Assembly: GCA_003696875.1 (NCBI GenBank)
Contig: RFHL01000977.1
Location: 1 to 5,747 of the forward strand
DNA: 5,747 nucleotides
Reading direction: 5' to 3'
Origin: Bacteroidota bacterium
Lineage (GTDB): Bacteria > Bacteroidota > Bacteroidia > J057
The position numbers were made by a program, and so were the translations under genes. The stretch's first letter is position 1; every line of letters begins with the position of its first letter. The notes below the pieces were generated by a model, which saw only the letters and a program-made list of their open reading frames with translations, was not told the origin of the DNA and ran no database searches. Positions 1 through 5,747 of the stretch are shown here, piece after piece.

Positions 1-18
1 GCCCGCATACAGCGTCAG

Positions 19-54
19 AAAAAGCCTCACTTGGCCCGCCAAGCTCGGTTTTTC
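19..54 (+). terminator. Rho-independent terminator-like hairpin, probably of a gene left of the window
   Basis: An A-tract (19-23) and a T-tract (49-53) flank a stem. The inner stem is CTTGG (30-34) paired with CCAAG (39-43) around CCCG. An outer stem pairs 24-26 and the A-tract with 47-48 and the T-tract, with a small 3x3 internal loop between the two. The plus strand continues T-rich after the stem (to about 60), which is the expected U-tail. No stop codon occurs in any plus frame in positions 1-18, so a plus-strand gene closed by this hairpin would have to end before the window. The structure is nearly symmetrical, so it could also act on minus-strand transcripts. Confidence 0.65.
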
Positions 55-56
55 TT

Positions 57-74
57 CCTTGTCTGCGCACAAGG
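57..74. repeat. Short inverted repeat CCTTGT-N6-ACAAGG
   Basis: A perfect 6-bp inverted repeat (57-62 and 69-74) surrounds a 6-base centre that contains the palindrome TGCGCA. It lies just after the hairpin at 19-54, in the region that should contain the promoter of the lipoprotein gene. It could be a regulator binding site or an extension of the terminator region. A 6-bp repeat is also common by chance, so the call is weak. Confidence 0.25.
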
Positions 75-128
75 TCTCGGTGCAAAATCGGGAAGTTCTT
101 TTTCTCGCGTTACTAAGCAGAAAAACCG

Positions 129-150
129 CCGGGGCCGCTGGCGGCCCCGG
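129..150. repeat. GC-rich perfect inverted repeat in the lipoprotein leader
   Basis: CCGGGGCCGC (129-138) and GCGGCCCCGG (141-150) form a perfect 10-bp inverted repeat with a two-base centre. In RNA it would give a very stable stem of about 9 bp with a 4-base loop. It ends 30 bases before the lipoprotein ATG. Read on the minus strand it is followed by a GTTTTTC stretch, so it resembles an intrinsic terminator in that direction. Read on the plus strand the downstream sequence (CCCATTCTCC) is not U-rich. It may be a leader hairpin or RNA-stability element of the lipoprotein mRNA, or a barrier to antisense transcription. Confidence 0.5.
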
Positions 151-180
151 CCCATTCTCCTGACTTTCAATCCTAAAACG

Positions 181-843
181 ATGAAATACTCCATCCTTAC
201 GCTCTTGTTTGCGGCGGCCTTGCTGGTCGGCTGCATGCGGGAAGATCCCGTCCTGGAGCTGGACATTTCGCCCTCAGCCCTCATGGTCGATGCGGGCACC
301 CCCATTGACTTTACCATCACCGGCACAGCCGATTTCCTGGTTTTCTACGATGGGACCCCGGGCCGCGAATATGCAAACTATCCCAAGGCTACCGCCTTGA
401 GCATCAATATGTCGGTCGACAATCCCACCTTTTCCTACACCTACAATACCAATGATACGGTCACCGCGACCTTTGTGGCCTCTTCCTATGGCAACTGGAG
501 TGAGTCGCGCGAAGAGAAGGTATTCGAGTTTGAGTTTATCATACTCGATAACAACACCAATCTTGCTTTTGCCTCCCTGAAAACCCCCGGCCTTTTTGGC
601 CGGGAGTACGAAGGGGTGATCGACCCGGACGCCAGTACGGTGACCGTGACGATCCCGGCCGGTACCAATCTCTCCAACCTGACCACGACGCTGAACACTG
701 AGTCAAACCGGGCCACGATTACGCTGGATGGGGCACCCTTTGCCAACAAGAGCGTGGTCAACTTCTCCAGCGGTTCCCGGACCTTCCGGGTTACAGCCGC
801 CGGCGGAGCTACCCAGGATTGGCTGGTGCAGGTGGTAAATTAG
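181..843 (+). CDS. Lipoprotein with two Ig-like domains, DUF5018-like C-terminus
   Basis: This encodes a 220-residue exported lipoprotein of unknown function. Residues 1-18 form a lipoprotein signal peptide: Lys2, a hydrophobic core (about residues 5-16) and the lipobox LVGC, with Cys18 as the lipidation site. The residues after the cysteine (MRED) are acidic, which loosely resembles the surface-export signal of Bacteroidota lipoproteins. Residues about 25-120 look like a PKD/Ig-type beta sandwich (opening LDISPSALMVDAGTPIDF), similar in style to the DUF5017 domain. Residues about 128-220 resemble DUF5018-like modules of surface glycan-binding lipoproteins: a GVIDPDASTVTVTIPAGTNL strand pair, then a repeat ending DWLVQVVN. 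The ATG at 181 is chosen because it gives the signal peptide and follows an A-rich stretch (CCTAAAACG). An in-frame TTG at 31 would run through two hairpins and lose the N-terminal signal. The gene stands alone and converges on the minus-strand genes. Domain assignments are from memory of the families. A glycan-binding role is inference. Confidence 0.85.
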   Translation: MKYSILTLLFAAALLVGCMREDPVLELDISPSALMVDAGTPIDFTITGTADFLVFYDGTPGREYANYPKATALSINMSVDNPTFSYTYNTNDTVTATFVASSYGNWSESREEKVFEFEFIILDNNTNLAFASLKTPGLFGREYEGVIDPDASTVTVTIPAGTNLSNLTTTLNTESNRATITLDGAPFANKSVVNFSSGSRTFRVTAAGGATQDWLVQVVN

Positions 844-870
844 CCATCGTTTGGGAACGTACCTACAAAG

Positions 871-898
871 GCGGCTGTCTCCAAAGGGAGACAGCCGC
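871..898. terminator. Strong hairpin terminator shared by convergent genes
   Basis: GCGGCTGTCTCC (871-882) and GGAGACAGCCGC (887-898) form a perfect 12-bp stem with the tetraloop AAAG. Outside the stem, CAAA (866-869) can pair with TTTG (901-904). This supplies a T-rich tail on the plus strand (TGTTTGCTTT) and a shorter one on the minus strand (CTTTG). It lies 27 bases after the lipoprotein stop and 26 bases beyond the stop of the minus-strand miniprotein frame. It is therefore well placed to end transcription from both sides. Confidence 0.85.
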
Positions 899-924
899 TG
901 TTTGCTTTGGGGAGAGAAGGGAAT

Positions 925-1017
925 TCAGAGGATGATGGTAAGCAGCGCATAGAGCACCATCGCTTGCAAGGCAAGCAGTAAGAGTTCTAATCCCCAGCGA
1001 TTATGGTGGTGCTTCAT
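925..1017 (-). CDS. Putative 30-residue single-pass membrane miniprotein
   Basis: An ATG at 1017 opens a 30-codon frame ending in TGA at 925-927. The product has a short basic, His-rich head (MKHHHNRWG) followed by about 21 almost wholly hydrophobic residues (LELLLLALQA then MVLYALLTIIL), which would span a membrane once. I recognise no family. The upstream frame is open back to a TAA at 1081-1083 but holds no ATG, GTG or TTG, so this ATG is the only conventional start. There is no Shine-Dalgarno sequence, which is normal for Bacteroidota. The frame lies 111 bases downstream of the kinase stop, has a promoter-like sequence ahead of it and a terminator 26 bases behind it, so it is framed as its own transcription unit. 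Against it, a frame this short can arise by chance and no homology could be tested. A structured RNA or a chance frame is the alternative. Confidence 0.45.
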   Translation of the reverse strand: MKHHHNRWGLELLLLALQAMVLYALLTIIL

Positions 1018-1088
1018 GGAGCCTGGCGCTACGTTTTTGCCACCAGTAAGGTAGCTTCCATAGCGCTGCGGCCGATTCAGTTATTTTC

Positions 1089-1122
1089 CAAAAACGTACA
1101 CTATTTTCTCTGTTTCGCAAAA
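1089..1122 (-). promoter_or_regulatory. Candidate Bacteroidota-type promoter ahead of the miniprotein
   Basis: Reading the minus strand, TTTTG (1122-1118) is followed by exactly 19 bases and then TACGTTTTTG (1098-1089). The known Bacteroidota promoter consensus is TTTG, about 19-21 bases, then TAnnTTTG. The fit is exact in the -33 box and in TAnnTTT, with T instead of G at the last base of the -7 box. It lies wholly downstream of the kinase stop codon and about 70 bases before the ATG at 1017, so its transcript would be the miniprotein unit. The -7 box also forms a 10-bp inverted repeat with TACGTTTTTG on the plus strand at 1030-1039. Confidence 0.45.
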
Positions 1123-1128
1123 TGGGGC

Positions 1129-4100
1129 TCAGGTCTTCACCGCTTCATGCTGCTGCATGTAGTCCCGGGGGCTGCTGCCAAAGCTTTCCTTAAAACAAAC
1201 CGAAAAGTACTTGGGGTTATCAAATCCCACGGCATAGGCCACATCGGAGACGCAATAGTTACCTTTTTTCAGCAGCTGGGCCGCGATGCGGAGCCTGACC
1301 TGACGGATAAACAGATTGACCGTCAGGCCCGAGAGGGCCTTGAGTTTGCGATAGAGGCTCCCCTTGCTGAGGCCTACTTCCCGGGCGATCAGGTCGCCAT
1401 TGAGCTCCGGGTCATCGAGGTGATCCTCGATGATCTTGATGATCCGGTTCAGGAGGTTTTGGTCGATCTCCTTCACCTGGATGTGGGCGGGGACCTCCGG
1501 GATGCTTTCCTGCAAGCTGCTTATCAGGCTTTCGCGGGTGGCGAGCATGTTGTGCAGCTTGAGGTGGAGGGCAGCGAGGTGAAAGGGCTTGGTCAGGTAG
1601 GCATCGGCTCCGGCCTGCAGACCGGCCAGTAGATCGGCCTCCTGCACCTTGGCGGTGAGGAGCAGGATCGGGATATGGCTCGTCCGGGGATCTTGCTTGA
1701 GGGTTTCGGTCAGGGCGAGCCCATCCACGCCAGGCATCATCACATCGCTGATGATGATGTCAGGGACGTAGCGCCGCGCCATGTCGATGCCACTCTGGCC
1801 ATCTTCGGCCAGCAAAACGCGGTACCGGCCGCCCATACCCGTATGGAGGTACTGGCGCATGTCTGGCTGATCGTCTACGATCAGGATGATGGGCTGTTCG
1901 CTGTCTTCCATCGGTCGCACCGGAGGGGTATAGTCCTGATTTTCTTCTTGCTCCCGGGGCATCATGGAGCGGGTAAAGCGGTAGGCAAATGGGGCCGGCT
2001 CTGGCGATGCCGGCAGGTTGGGCGAGGGCAGGGAGACAAGGAAACAGGTTTCCTGGCTATTGGGACACAAGACGACGCTACCCCCGAGTTGGTGGGTAAG
2101 GTCCCGGACGAGGGAGAGCCCGATGCCGGAGCTCAGAGCACCATTTACGGCTTGGTTGGCGTAGAAAAAGCGGTCAAAAATGTGGGGTGCCACTTCGGCC
2201 GAGATGGCCGGACCGGTATTGCTCACCCGTAGGTGGAGGGTCTGCCCGTCAAGCTCCAGACGCAGCGTGATGCGCCCCTGCTCCGATACATATTTGAAAG
2301 CGTTGGACAGCAGGTTATAGAGGATTTTCTCCAGCTTGTCGGTGTCGAGGACAAAGGGAATCTCCTTCGCCGACGTCTCAAACTGCAAGTCGATACCCTG
2401 CCGCTGGGCCAGCGGCTCGAAGAGCTGGCACAGCTCCCGGCAGAAGGTCACGGCGTCGCGCTGCTCCAGTTTCAGATCTAGTCGGCCGGACTCCACGGCG
2501 CGAATTTCCAGCAGCTGGTTGATCAGGCGAAACAGCCGCATCTCGTTGCGATACATCAGCTCCAGTTGCTGCCGGACCGAGTCAGTGTCGGCAAAGGTTT
2601 CCTGGTCGAGCAGGCGCTCGGTCTGCCCCAAAATCAGGGTCAGGGGGGTCCGAAACTCGTGAGAGACGTTGGTGAAAAAGTTGAGTTTGGACTGGTCTGA
2701 CTCGTGCATACGCTCAGCCATCCATTCGACCTCGGCCTTCTGGGCGGCGAGCTCCTCATTGTGTAGCGCCAGCCGGTCCCGCTGTTCGGCAATTTGCTTG
2801 TTTTGGGCCAGCACCTCGGCTTGTCGGGCCTGCAACTCATGATAGATGCGCTCCAGTTGCTCGGATTTGTCCTCCAGCGCCTGGGTACGCGCCTGAACCA
2901 GGCGGGCCAGGACGCGCTTTTTCTGGGTCAGCTTGCGGGTGCGCACCTGCACATAGGCAAAGGTGGTGAGCAGCAGCAGGATTAGTAGCAGCACCTTGAA
3001 CCAGGTGGTTACCCAGAAAGGGGGGAGCACCTCAATCTTCAGGGCGTGCGTATCGCCGCCCCAGGTACCGTTTAGGTCGGTACATTCCAGTTGAAGGGTA
3101 AAAGTTCCGGCGGGCAGATTGGTGTAGCTGATGTCGCGCTGCTGCGGCCCCAGGACCGTCCATTGGGTTTCGAAAGGGGACAACCGGTAGCGAATCCGAA
3201 TTTTCTCGGGAGCGGCAAAATGGAAGGCCGCTATGGAAAAGGAAACCACCTTGTCGGCAGGCTTCAGGGTGAGGTGGTCGATATAGCTGATCGAGCGGCT
3301 CAATGGGATGCGTCCATTGATTTCAGCTCCAGGGTACACCACCTGATTGTTGATGCGCAACTCCGTGAGGGCCAGGTCTGGCCGGAAAGGGTTGGGCGTC
3401 AGGCTGTCAGGGTGAAAAACGCTCACTCCTTTTACGCCACCAAAGTACAGGCGCCCATCGGGTCCCTTGAGGTAGGCCCGTTCGTTGAATTCATTGCTCT
3501 GGAGTCCATCTGACTGGGCATAGTGAGAAACGTTGCCTGTCCGAGGGTCGTAGCAGGTGAGGCCTATGTTGGAGCTGATCCAGAGGCGCTGATGATCATC
3601 GGCCACGATGCCATGTATGACACTATTGGGCAGGCCATAGCTGGCGTCGATGAGGGTGCAGGTCTCTGTTTTTGGGTTAAATCGGCAGAGCCCCTTTCCG
3701 GTGGCCAGCCAGAGGATGTCCTCCTCGTCCTGCTCCTGAAGGAAAATGGCCCGAATGGTATGTTCACTTGACGGGGGACCACCGGCATTCAGGTAGCGCT
3801 TGAACTGACCTGTTCTTGGGTTGTAGCGATGGAGGCCCGCATTTCGGGTTCCTACCCAGATATTCCCTTCCCGATCTTCTTCCAGATCGTAGATCCAGCC
3901 ATCGGCCAGGGCTTCGGGATTGTCTGGGTCGGGCAGGGCGTAGCGAAAGGTATCTACCCCAGGCTCCAGGATACATAACCCAAAATTGGTGCCACCAAAA
4001 TAAACCGTACCATCCTGTCCTACGCATATGTCCCGCAGCGACCACATTTTGAAAGCGCCAGGGTGGTCGGGCGCATGATGGTAGTTTCTGAATTGACCCG

Positions 4101-5586
4101 TTTCGGGGTTGTAGTAGCTAACCTTATAGTCAAAGTATCCCAGCCACAAGCCCCCCTTTCGGTCGGGCTGCATCGTGCCGACCAGTCGACCGGTGGGGTA
4201 GGGATCGTCCGTATAGATCTGACCAGGTTGGCGCTTACTCAGGGGCCAGGTTGTTTCTTCACCGGTTTGGAAGTCTTTGATATACAGCCCACCATGTGTA
4301 CCCATCCACAGCCGACCTTGTGGGTCGATATAGAGACCATAGGCATCGCTTGTGGGGATCTGGCCCATACCCGGATAGCCCTGGCCAAGATGCACAAAAG
4401 GCATTTCATAGAGGTTGACAAGGGTGAGTCCTCCCTTTTCGTGTCCCATCCAGAGGACGCCCTTGTTGTCTTCGAAAAAAACCTTGACCTGATTGGGGCC
4501 GAGCGAATTGCCTAAGTGCGGATCGTGTTGATAGGTTTCTACCTTTAGGTCATGGGTATGGATCCGCCAGAGCAGGTGGGTTCGTCCTGAGGTCGCCCAT
4601 ATGTTGTCATGCTGGTCTTGGTATAGGATCGGAATCTCCCTTTGGCCGAGTTCCGGAATACGAAAAATGTTCCCATCTGAATGTATGACGAACAGACCGT
4701 TGGACGTTGCCGCCCATAGCCGCCCCTTCTGGTCGGTGACTAGTTGTTGCACGGCGATTTCGCCATCGATGGTCTCCGACACCCCCAACTCATCAAGGTA
4801 CTGCTGAGGCGCATTCCGTGGGTTGGCGGATACCCGGTATAGGCCCTTGTGTAGGCTACCCACCCAAATATCCCCTTCATGGGTAGGGAGTAGCGATAAA
4901 ATGTTGTCACCGCTTTGATAATCAATCGGCAGCCGCAGTCGCGCCCGTCCCTCCGCCGGCCAGTACTGGACCAGGCCTTCGGTGGTGCTCAGCCATAGGC
5001 TACCTGAGGGACCTGGGAGAATGTGCGAAATCGCGGGTTGGGCCGGAACCCCTTCTGCCCCTGAAAATAGATGGCGTTGAAAATCCCTGGTGTCTGAGCG
5101 GTACTGGTGCAGGCCTTTTTTTGTGCCTACCCATATCTGCCCGTTTTCATCTTCGTGGATCCAGTGGTTTTTTCCTCTGACGTTGGAAAAATAATGGCTG
5201 GACAGGCTGTGGACGTCGCCGGGCTGGTGCCAGAAGGTCGTAAAGGATTCCTGTTCCGGTTCGAATAAGCATAGGCCACCATTACCATAGACCAACCACA
5301 ACCGACCAGCCTGATCTTTTTTGACAATGGTCACCCAATGGTGCTGCAGGCTGTTGGCCTTATTCGGAATGGGATAGTACTGCTTGAAGGTGTGCCCATC
5401 GAACCGGTTGAGCCCGTCCTGGGTGCCGATCCACATAAAGCCCAGGTCATCCTGGGCGATCGAGGTCACCAGAGAATGGCTGAGCCCATCCTCAATGTTG
5501 AGCCGGTCAAAGCGCAGTATAGGCGCCTGTCCCGGCAACCTGGCCAGCAGGCCAAGCAGGGAGAAAAGAAAAAACAGCTCTCGCAT
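1129..5586 (-). CDS. Hybrid two-component system sensor kinase/response regulator, HTCS type, AraC output
   Basis: This is a 1485-residue one-protein signalling system. Residues 1-21 are a signal peptide. Residues about 46-765 carry some 15 Reg_prop-type motifs (for example GFMWIGTQDGLNRFDG at 49-64), enough for two seven-bladed beta propellers in the periplasm. A Y_Y_Y domain (about 784-858) leads to one transmembrane helix (about 859-880) and a long coiled coil (about 881-965). HisKA has the motif SHEFRTP with phospho-acceptor His976. HATPase_c shows Asn1095 (N box), SNTGPAI with Asn1123 in the usual Asp place of the G1 box, and GIGL at 1154-1157. After a Pro-rich linker (about 1185-1233) the receiver has Asp1238, Asp1239, phospho-acceptor Asp1281, Thr1311 and Lys1333. 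An AraC-type helix-turn-helix (about 1383-1480) ends the protein. Family members sense oligosaccharides and activate polysaccharide-utilisation genes; none are visible here, so ligand and targets are unknown. The start at 5586 gives a clean signal peptide (MRELFFLFSLLGLLA) after an AT-rich stretch. ATG 5619 would prefix 11 polar residues. ATG 5709 would overlap the upstream gene. Confidence 0.95.
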   Translation of the reverse strand: MRELFFLFSLLGLLARLPGQAPILRFDRLNIEDGLSHSLVTSIAQDDLGFMWIGTQDGLNRFDGHTFKQYYPIPNKANSLQHHWVTIVKKDQAGRLWLVYGNGGLCLFEPEQESFTTFWHQPGDVHSLSSHYFSNVRGKNHWIHEDENGQIWVGTKKGLHQYRSDTRDFQRHLFSGAEGVPAQPAISHILPGPSGSLWLSTTEGLVQYWPAEGRARLRLPIDYQSGDNILSLLPTHEGDIWVGSLHKGLYRVSANPRNAPQQYLDELGVSETIDGEIAVQQLVTDQKGRLWAATSNGLFVIHSDGNIFRIPELGQREIPILYQDQHDNIWATSGRTHLLWRIHTHDLKVETYQHDPHLGNSLGPNQVKVFFEDNKGVLWMGHEKGGLTLVNLYEMPFVHLGQGYPGMGQIPTSDAYGLYIDPQGRLWMGTHGGLYIKDFQTGEETTWPLSKRQPGQIYTDDPYPTGRLVGTMQPDRKGGLWLGYFDYKVSYYNPETGQFRNYHHAPDHPGAFKMWSLRDICVGQDGTVYFGGTNFGLCILEPGVDTFRYALPDPDNPEALADGWIYDLEEDREGNIWVGTRNAGLHRYNPRTGQFKRYLNAGGPPSSEHTIRAIFLQEQDEEDILWLATGKGLCRFNPKTETCTLIDASYGLPNSVIHGIVADDHQRLWISSNIGLTCYDPRTGNVSHYAQSDGLQSNEFNERAYLKGPDGRLYFGGVKGVSVFHPDSLTPNPFRPDLALTELRINNQVVYPGAEINGRIPLSRSISYIDHLTLKPADKVVSFSIAAFHFAAPEKIRIRYRLSPFETQWTVLGPQQRDISYTNLPAGTFTLQLECTDLNGTWGGDTHALKIEVLPPFWVTTWFKVLLLILLLLTTFAYVQVRTRKLTQKKRVLARLVQARTQALEDKSEQLERIYHELQARQAEVLAQNKQIAEQRDRLALHNEELAAQKAEVEWMAERMHESDQSKLNFFTNVSHEFRTPLTLILGQTERLLDQETFADTDSVRQQLELMYRNEMRLFRLINQLLEIRAVESGRLDLKLEQRDAVTFCRELCQLFEPLAQRQGIDLQFETSAKEIPFVLDTDKLEKILYNLLSNAFKYVSEQGRITLRLELDGQTLHLRVSNTGPAISAEVAPHIFDRFFYANQAVNGALSSGIGLSLVRDLTHQLGGSVVLCPNSQETCFLVSLPSPNLPASPEPAPFAYRFTRSMMPREQEENQDYTPPVRPMEDSEQPIILIVDDQPDMRQYLHTGMGGRYRVLLAEDGQSGIDMARRYVPDIIISDVMMPGVDGLALTETLKQDPRTSHIPILLLTAKVQEADLLAGLQAGADAYLTKPFHLAALHLKLHNMLATRESLISSLQESIPEVPAHIQVKEIDQNLLNRIIKIIEDHLDDPELNGDLIAREVGLSKGSLYRKLKALSGLTVNLFIRQVRLRIAAQLLKKGNYCVSDVAYAVGFDNPKYFSVCFKESFGSSPRDYMQQHEAVKT

Positions 5587-5620
5587 AACAAAAATCGCAG
5601 AAGTAGTAGTTCGTTCCATC

Positions 5621-5642
5621 AAAATGCGGCCGGAAGGGCCGC
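5621..5642 (-). terminator. Hairpin with short T-run between the T9SS-tail gene and the kinase gene
   Basis: On the minus strand GCGGCC (5642-5637) and GGCCGC (5631-5626) form a perfect 6-bp GC stem around CTTCC, followed by ATTTTG. This is the form of a weak intrinsic terminator for the gene ending at 5682. It also lies only about 40 bases before the kinase ATG, so some read-through into the kinase gene is possible. I found no convincing consensus promoter between this hairpin and the kinase start. Confidence 0.5.
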
Positions 5643-5654
5643 CAGGGCAGTATG

Positions 5655-5673
5655 AGCCGGGCCTGGCCCGGCT
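5655..5673. terminator. Near-perfect GC palindrome after the T9SS-tail gene
   Basis: AGCCGGGCC (5655-5663) and GGCCCGGCT (5665-5673) are a perfect 9-bp inverted repeat with a one-base centre, giving a stem of about 8 bp with a three-base loop in RNA. On the minus strand it begins 8 bases after the TAA of the upstream gene. No T-run follows directly, so it more likely acts together with the second hairpin at 5626-5642, or protects the 3' end of the mRNA. Confidence 0.5.
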
Positions 5674-5681
5674 TCCAAGTC

Positions 5682-5747
5682 TTACAGCTTTCGGAATTTC
5701 TGGGTCCACTGCTGGTCCCCCCGGACCAGACGCACCACATACATCCC
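5682..5747 (-). CDS. C-terminal end of a probable T9SS-exported protein (partial)
   Basis: Only the last 21 codons and the TAA (5684-5682) lie in the window; the gene continues past the right edge. The peptide starts GMYVVRLVRGDQQ and ends FRKL. This matches the pattern of the type IX secretion type A sorting domain: a Gly-x-Tyr beta strand, a turn with Gly-Asp, then a final strand ending in basic residues at the very C-terminus. Such proteins are exported through the outer membrane by the T9SS and attached to the surface or released. The frame is open to the window edge and its stop is followed by two hairpins, which supports a real gene end. The body and function of the protein cannot be seen. 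Confidence 0.7.
   Translation of the reverse strand, partial: GMYVVRLVRGDQQWTQKFRKL

Noticed and set aside
31..180. N-terminal extension of the lipoprotein from an in-frame TTG at 31
   Set aside because: It would begin inside the terminator hairpin at 19-54, run through the GC hairpin at 129-150 and bury the signal peptide 50 residues inside the protein. The ATG at 181 gives a normal lipoprotein.
27..326. Minus-strand open frame of 99 codons over the lipoprotein start
   Set aside because: It is Arg/Ser/Met-rich with no domain, crosses the hairpins at 129-150 and 19-54 and lies antisense to the lipoprotein signal peptide.
962..976. Small inverted repeat GCTTGC-AAG-GCAAGC
   Set aside because: It lies inside the miniprotein frame and has no T-run; six-base repeats of this kind are common by chance and it falls in Leu/Ala codons.
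1003..2481. Long plus-strand open frames opposite the kinase and receiver domains
   Set aside because: They are antisense to a clearly coding gene with intact motifs, show no recognisable domains, and arise easily from GC-rich codon use.
3091..4515. Plus-strand open frames opposite the propeller region
   Set aside because: These too are antisense shadows; their translations are low in recognisable structure and mirror the repeated W-I/V-G-T propeller codons.
3420..5470. DNA-level tandem repeats from the Reg_prop motifs
   Set aside because: The repetition is at protein level and strongly diverged in sequence; I see no near-identical DNA repeat units that would suggest recent duplication or phase variation.
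5587..5709. Longer kinase start at ATG 5709 or ATG 5619
   Set aside because: The 5709 start overlaps the end of the upstream gene and crosses two hairpins. The 5619 start sits directly behind a terminator-like hairpin and adds 11 polar residues before the signal peptide. The 5586 start is simplest, though 5619 cannot be fully excluded.

Overview
The window looks like chromosomal DNA from a fairly GC-rich member of the Bacteroidota. Three things point there: a very large one-protein hybrid two-component system of the HTCS type (Reg_prop propellers, Y_Y_Y, HisKA/HATPase, receiver, AraC-type HTH), a lipoprotein with tandem Ig-like domains, and the last codons of a gene that reads like a type IX secretion (T9SS) C-terminal sorting signal. 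Start regions are A/T-rich and lack clear Shine-Dalgarno sequences, as is usual in that phylum. A Saprospiria-like organism would fit the GC content and T9SS tail, but this is inference.

Layout, left to right. Positions 1-180 hold no gene: a strong terminator-like hairpin (19-54) probably closes a plus-strand gene that ends before the window, a small inverted repeat follows (57-74), and a very GC-rich perfect inverted repeat (129-150) lies just ahead of the next start. Positions 181-843 (+) encode a 220-residue lipoprotein. A 12-bp-stem terminator (871-898) follows it and can serve both strands. Positions 925-1017 (-) contain a 30-codon open frame for a single-pass hydrophobic miniprotein; a good Bacteroidota-type promoter match (1089-1122, -) lies upstream of it. 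Positions 1129-5586 (-) are the 1485-residue hybrid sensor kinase/response regulator. Between it and the right edge are two GC-rich hairpins (5626-5642, 5655-5673) and the 3' end of a minus-strand gene for a probable T9SS cargo protein (5682-5747).

The kinase should sense a ligand in the periplasm with its double propeller, relay phosphate from His976 to Asp1281 in the same polypeptide, and bind DNA with its C-terminal AraC domain. Classical HTCS proteins control adjacent polysaccharide-utilisation genes. No SusC/SusD or glycoside hydrolase gene is visible here, so its regulon cannot be read from the window. The convergent lipoprotein and the upstream secreted protein are possible but unproven functional partners. 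I see no IS element, CRISPR array, tRNA or rRNA. The least ordinary item is the miniprotein with its own promoter between the kinase and the shared terminator.
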